A stretch of 64,000 bases of DNA from contig NZ_JANYGH010000071.1 in assembly GCF_025362475.1 (NCBI RefSeq), positions 1 through 64,000 on the forward strand. Reading direction: 5' to 3'. The notes under the pieces were generated by a model. The model was not told the DNA's origin. It searched no databases and was given only the letters and a program-made list of their open reading frames with translations. Within the stretch, counting starts at the first letter, position 1. Every line of letters begins with the position of its first letter. This DNA comes from Mucilaginibacter sp. Its GTDB lineage: Bacteria; Bacteroidota; Bacteroidia; Sphingobacteriales; Sphingobacteriaceae. Positions 61,102 to 64,000 of this stretch are shown here, piece by piece. A program made the position numbers and the translations under genes.

Positions 61102-62235
61102 ATGTATTCATACTGGGAACGTACCGCGTTTATTGATAATGCCGATGTGATCATCGTTGGTAGTGGTCTTGTTGGCTTAAGTGCCGCTTTGCATTTAAAA
61201 AAGCAGCAACCTGCTTTAAAGGTATTGGTTTTGGAGCGGGGCTTTTTACCATCAGGGGCCAGTACTAAAAACGCTGGTTTTGCCTGTTTTGGTACAGTGA
61301 GCGAACAAATTGAAGTAATAAACCGCTCGTCAGAAGCAGAAGCTATGCGGCTGGTAGATTATAAGTGGCGCGGCCTGCAACGCTTAAGGCAAAACCTTGG
61401 CGATGCCCATATTGACTATCATCAATATGGCGGTCATGAGTTATTTATGAAGGATGAGGCCGAGGCAGCAAAAAAGGCTTTCGACCAGGTAGAAAACCTC
61501 AATAAACTATTAAAACAGGCTATAGGGGAGGCTGACATTTATGCAGTAGCTGATGAAAAAATTGCAGATTTTGACTTTAATAAGGTAAGCCACATGATCT
61601 ACAATCCGTTTGAGGGCCAGATACATACCGGTAAAATGATGCGTGCCTTATTATATAAGGTATACGAGCTAGGCGTACTGGTGCTAAACAATGTGGAGAT
61701 CACCTCCATTAATCAGGAAGACAAACACATCAGCCTGCAAACCACTCAAGGTAATTTTAAAGCAGGCAAAGTAATCCTGGCCACCAATGCATTTGCCAGC
61801 CAGTTATATCCCGAATTAAATGTGATTCCCGGCAGGGGGCAGGTTTTGATCACCAAACCCGTACCCGGTTTAAAGCTGAAGGGAACCTATCATTTTAACG
61901 ATGGCTATTACTACTTCCGCAATATTGATAACCGGGTATTATTTGGCGGCGGCCGCAACCTGGATTATAAAGCCGAAGAAACCTGGGACTTTGGGCATAC
62001 AGATGTTGTAAAGGAAAAATTAGTTAGCTATTTGAAAGATGTGATCCTGCCGAATCAGGAAGTGGAAATTGACTATTGGTGGAGCGGCATCATGGGTTTT
62101 GGCGAAGAATTAAGCCCGATAGTAAAAGAAGTAAAACCCGGTATTTTTTGCGCGGTTAGATGCAATGGCATGGGCGTGGCTATGGGAAGTTTGGTGGGAG
62201 AGGAAGTGGCGGAGCTGGTGCTGAACAATAGCTAA
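61102..62235 (+). CDS. FAD-dependent amine/amino-acid oxidoreductase (DAO family)
   Basis: A DAO-fold flavoprotein of 377 residues. The dinucleotide motif is VIIVGSGLVGLSAALHL, and SGASTKNAGFACFG is the second FAD contact typical of DadA/PuuB-like oxidases. The C-terminal GIMGFGEELSPIVKEV and CNGMGVAMGSLVGEEVAEL close the FAD domain. It is most like gamma-glutamylputrescine or D-amino-acid oxidoreductases; the substrate is not fixed by the sequence. It is a single gene with a palindromic element behind it. Confidence 0.88.
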   Translation: MYSYWERTAFIDNADVIIVGSGLVGLSAALHLKKQQPALKVLVLERGFLPSGASTKNAGFACFGTVSEQIEVINRSSEAEAMRLVDYKWRGLQRLRQNLGDAHIDYHQYGGHELFMKDEAEAAKKAFDQVENLNKLLKQAIGEADIYAVADEKIADFDFNKVSHMIYNPFEGQIHTGKMMRALLYKVYELGVLVLNNVEITSINQEDKHISLQTTQGNFKAGKVILATNAFASQLYPELNVIPGRGQVLITKPVPGLKLKGTYHFNDGYYYFRNIDNRVLFGGGRNLDYKAEETWDFGHTDVVKEKLVSYLKDVILPNQEVEIDYWWSGIMGFGEELSPIVKEVKPGIFCAVRCNGMGVAMGSLVGEEVAELVLNNS

Positions 62236-62244
62236 TAGAAATAT

Positions 62245-62341
62245 TTGTCATGCTGAACGGAGTGAAGCATCTATTCGCAGACTATACAGGGCGAAGAAGC
62301 ATGGTCAATAACAGATCCTTCACTCCGTTCAGGATGACAAA
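62245..62341. repeat. GTCATGCTGAACGGAGTG palindrome after the oxidoreductase gene
   Basis: The left arm GTCATGCTGAACGGAGTGAA and the right arm TTCACTCCGTTCAGGATGAC pair almost fully. The inner part has a GCGAAGAAGCATG phrase seen in other copies. A degenerate AATGACA-type fragment follows near 62.37-62.42 kb. It may act as the transcript end for the oxidoreductase gene. Confidence 0.82.
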
Positions 62342-62482
62342 GGGGGATTTTGCAAATCGTAATGTAGGAATCAGTCCTCCCTGTAAAGTTCGCGATTGCC
62401 ACGCTGCGCTCGGAATGACATAGAGGAGATAGACTCGATCTATATACTTAAAACAGTTCACCCACCGTTCTAATGCCTTGAC

Positions 62483-62740
62483 TTAATAATGATATCGCAA
62501 AGCCGTTATTATAATAGTTTGATCTTCGACTTTATAAACTAACCGATGTTCCTGGTTAATCCTTCTGCTCCATCGGCCTGAATGCTGGTGCTTTAGGCCT
62601 TCGGGTTTTCCGATACCTTCAAAGGGAGTTTCTTGTATGGATTCAATTAGTTGTTGAATCTTCTTCTGGATTATTTTATTTCCAGATTTTTTCCAATAAT
62701 CTAAGTCCTCCATCGCTTGAGGAGAAAATATTATTTCCAT
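62483..62740 (-). CDS. YoeB/Txe-family toxin
   Basis: The 85-residue RelE-superfamily ribosome-dependent mRNA nuclease has the YoeB landmarks. FSPQAMEDLDYWKKSGNKIIQKKIQQLIE is the N-terminal helical hairpin, PFEGIGKPEGLKHQHSGRWSRRINQEHRLVYKV holds the catalytic Glu, Arg and His, and the chain ends LRYHY. All expected catalytic residues are present. Its start overlaps the antitoxin gene by 10 bases. Confidence 0.93.
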   Translation of the reverse strand: MEIIFSPQAMEDLDYWKKSGNKIIQKKIQQLIESIQETPFEGIGKPEGLKHQHSGRWSRRINQEHRLVYKVEDQTIIITALRYHY

Positions 62741-62943
62741 AGGTTGTTAACATCAACCTTTACTCCTTTACCATCTTTAACGTCTTTTTCACCTTGTTCA
62801 ATTCGTGCTGTCATTGCAGGTGATGACATGATGTAATCCGTTTCATCAACTTCCTGCTCAAAATTTATCTGCAAAGCTTCAAGAACAGCTTTAACCGCTT
62901 TTTCCTGTGCTTCTGTTTCAAAATGTACTACAAATGTGCTCAT
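62731..62943 (-). CDS. Antitoxin partner of the YoeB-like toxin
   Basis: The 70-residue protein begins MSTFVVHFETEAQEKAVKAVLEAL and ends with an extended segment (GKGVKVDVNNLWK). It resembles DUF2683-type antitoxins rather than the usual YefM/Phd fold. The ATG at 62943 is preferred over a TTG two codons upstream. Placement before and overlapping the toxin supports the role. The C-terminal tail probably wraps the toxin. Confidence 0.8.
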   Translation of the reverse strand: MSTFVVHFETEAQEKAVKAVLEALQINFEQEVDETDYIMSSPAMTARIEQGEKDVKDGKGVKVDVNNLWK

Positions 62944-62979
62944 GATCAAATTTACTAAAATTTCACCTTTTTTTACATC

Positions 62980-64000
62980 TTAAAACAGCTCTACCAAACG
63001 TTCCAAAGCCATCCCTCTTGAGCCTTTGATCAGGATAGTTGAACCGGTAATAGGGTTCGCTTTTAAGCCGGCAATGGCATCCTCAGCAGTAACATAAAAT
63101 TGATTTTTGTCGATGGTCGATGGCCGATGGTCCATGGATTGGGCAGCTGCAACAAAGTCTTTCCCTATAAAAATCCGTTCATCAACAGCTGTATCCAATG
63201 CTTTTTGCATTACTGAGGTATGTTCCACAGCTGATTCTGGCCCCATCTCAAACATATCGCCAAGGATGAGTACTTTGCGGTTGGCGTCAAGCTTGCCGAT
63301 GTTTTCGATAGCTACAAACATGCTGCTTGGGTTGGCATTGTAGTAATCGCAAATAAGTGTATTGGTAGCAGTTTTAACAATTTGCGATCGGTTGTTTGTA
63401 GGTTGGTAGCCTTCAATCCCGGCATTGATCTCTTCGGCTGATAATTTAAAATAGGTGCCGATTGTTATAGCCGCCAATATATTATGAAGATTATAAGCGC
63501 CGGTAAGCTGGGTTTTTACTTTATAATTATCGCCCGTTTTATTGTTGGTCCACGCTAAAGTAAGCAGGGGCGAGTTTTCTATTAACTCACCACTAACCAG
63601 GTCGTCAACAGTGTTAGTGCCATAATAAACCACGTTATGCAATTGGCGTGCACCTGCCATTTCAATTAAGGTATTATCGTCGCTATTGATGAAAACAGCA
63701 GTATCCGACTTTCGAACTTTCGGACTTTCGGACTCCAAAAAATAATCATACAATTCTCCTTTACCCTTTTTTACACCCTCAACACCTCCAAAGCCTTCCA
63801 AATGCGCTTTACCCACATTAGTAATTAAGCCGTGGCTTGGTTGTGCAATGCTGCAAAGCAATTCAATTTCTTTTTGGTGATTGGCGCCCATTTCAATAAC
63901 GGCTACCTGGTGCGAGGCATCTATAGTTAAAATGGTTAGTGGTACACCTATATGGTTATTTAAATTGCCTTGTGTGGCCTGGGTTTTAAAATGTTGGGAT
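62980..64000 (-). CDS. murF: UDP-N-acetylmuramoyl-tripeptide--D-alanyl-D-alanine ligase MurF (5' end outside window)
   Basis: MurF adds D-Ala-D-Ala to UDP-MurNAc-tripeptide in the cytoplasm. The frame is open to the window edge, reading KTQATQGNLNNHIGVP before VIEMGANHQKEIELLC. Family motifs are NVGKAHLEGFGG, YYNANPSSM, LGDMFEMG and the C-terminal ILIKGSRGMALERL. The N-terminal domain and the ATP-binding loop lie beyond the window. Two short low-complexity stretches (LESESPKVRKSD and MDHRPSTIDK) coincide with repeat-like DNA (63709-63740, 63113-63140) and look like in-frame insertions in surface loops. Confidence 0.93.
   Translation of the reverse strand, partial: SQHFKTQATQGNLNNHIGVPLTILTIDASHQVAVIEMGANHQKEIELLCSIAQPSHGLITNVGKAHLEGFGGVEGVKKGKGELYDYFLESESPKVRKSDTAVFINSDDNTLIEMAGARQLHNVVYYGTNTVDDLVSGELIENSPLLTLAWTNNKTGDNYKVKTQLTGAYNLHNILAAITIGTYFKLSAEEINAGIEGYQPTNNRSQIVKTATNTLICDYYNANPSSMFVAIENIGKLDANRKVLILGDMFEMGPESAVEHTSVMQKALDTAVDERIFIGKDFVAAAQSMDHRPSTIDKNQFYVTAEDAIAGLKANPITGSTILIKGSRGMALERLVELF

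Overview
The window is chromosomal DNA of a Bacteroidota bacterium, most like Sphingobacteriaceae of the Mucilaginibacter/Pedobacter type. This rests on gene content: a complete Bat (MoxR-DUF58-VWA-TPR) operon, DUF4199 and DUF2752 membrane proteins, a long bS16, a DsbD whose periplasmic alpha domain is a separate gene, and TAnnTTTG-like promoter elements. Genus is an inference; no rRNA or tRNA gene was recognised.

Layout. 1-20.7 kb is mostly housekeeping: mfd, small membrane proteins, an M28 aminopeptidase lipoprotein, a GH53 galactanase, an APC permease, rimM-rpsP, a deoxyribonucleotidase, pfkA, birA-nDsbD-dsbD, rsfS-ftsH-LUD and a metallophosphoesterase. 20.8-24.7 kb is an unusual signalling cassette: a small CPPxCxC-tailed protein, three tandem copies of one multi-pass membrane protein, then an overlapping NarL-type histidine kinase and response regulator. 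24.7-31.3 kb holds a radical SAM protein, Nif3 with its zinc-ribbon partner, a second TM2 protein, glnS and a cell-wall amidase. 31.6-33.6 kb has a LysM-NlpC/P60-like hydrolase and a membrane CBS-like protein split by a long alanine-rich insert.

34.5-38.9 kb looks like a defence island. It encodes a PLD-nuclease/SF2-helicase/DUF3427 protein with the architecture of the type IV modified-cytosine enzyme SauUSI. Overlapping upstream genes encode a NudG/MutT-like Nudix hydrolase and a small zinc ribbon, preceded by a 47-residue protein with a palindrome just before its start codon. A convergent neighbour resembles PUA/EVE-type base readers. One testable idea is that the Nudix enzyme keeps modified dCTP out of host DNA while the nuclease destroys DNA that carries modified cytosine.

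39-46 kb contains small stress and repair genes (SnoaL-like, YpfJ-like protease, SIMPL, Ku, DUF892, lmo0937-like) separated by dense palindromic repeats. 46.1-54.6 kb is the Bat operon. 54.6-56.2 kb is a repeat field with a 302-bp tandem duplication; one copy carries a 292-bp MITE-like insertion with 18-bp terminal inverted repeats and a 9-bp target duplication, and the other copy keeps the empty site. A lone GIY-YIG gene lies in this field. 56.2-64 kb carries a PfkB kinase, a PAS histidine kinase, an ECF sigma/anti-sigma pair, a membrane zinc protease, a FAD oxidoreductase, a YoeB-like toxin-antitoxin pair and a 5'-truncated murF containing two repeat-like in-frame insertions.

Intergenic DNA throughout is rich in palindromes bounded by GTCATCCTGA/TCAGGATGAC and related sequences, which account for most of the gene-free stretches.
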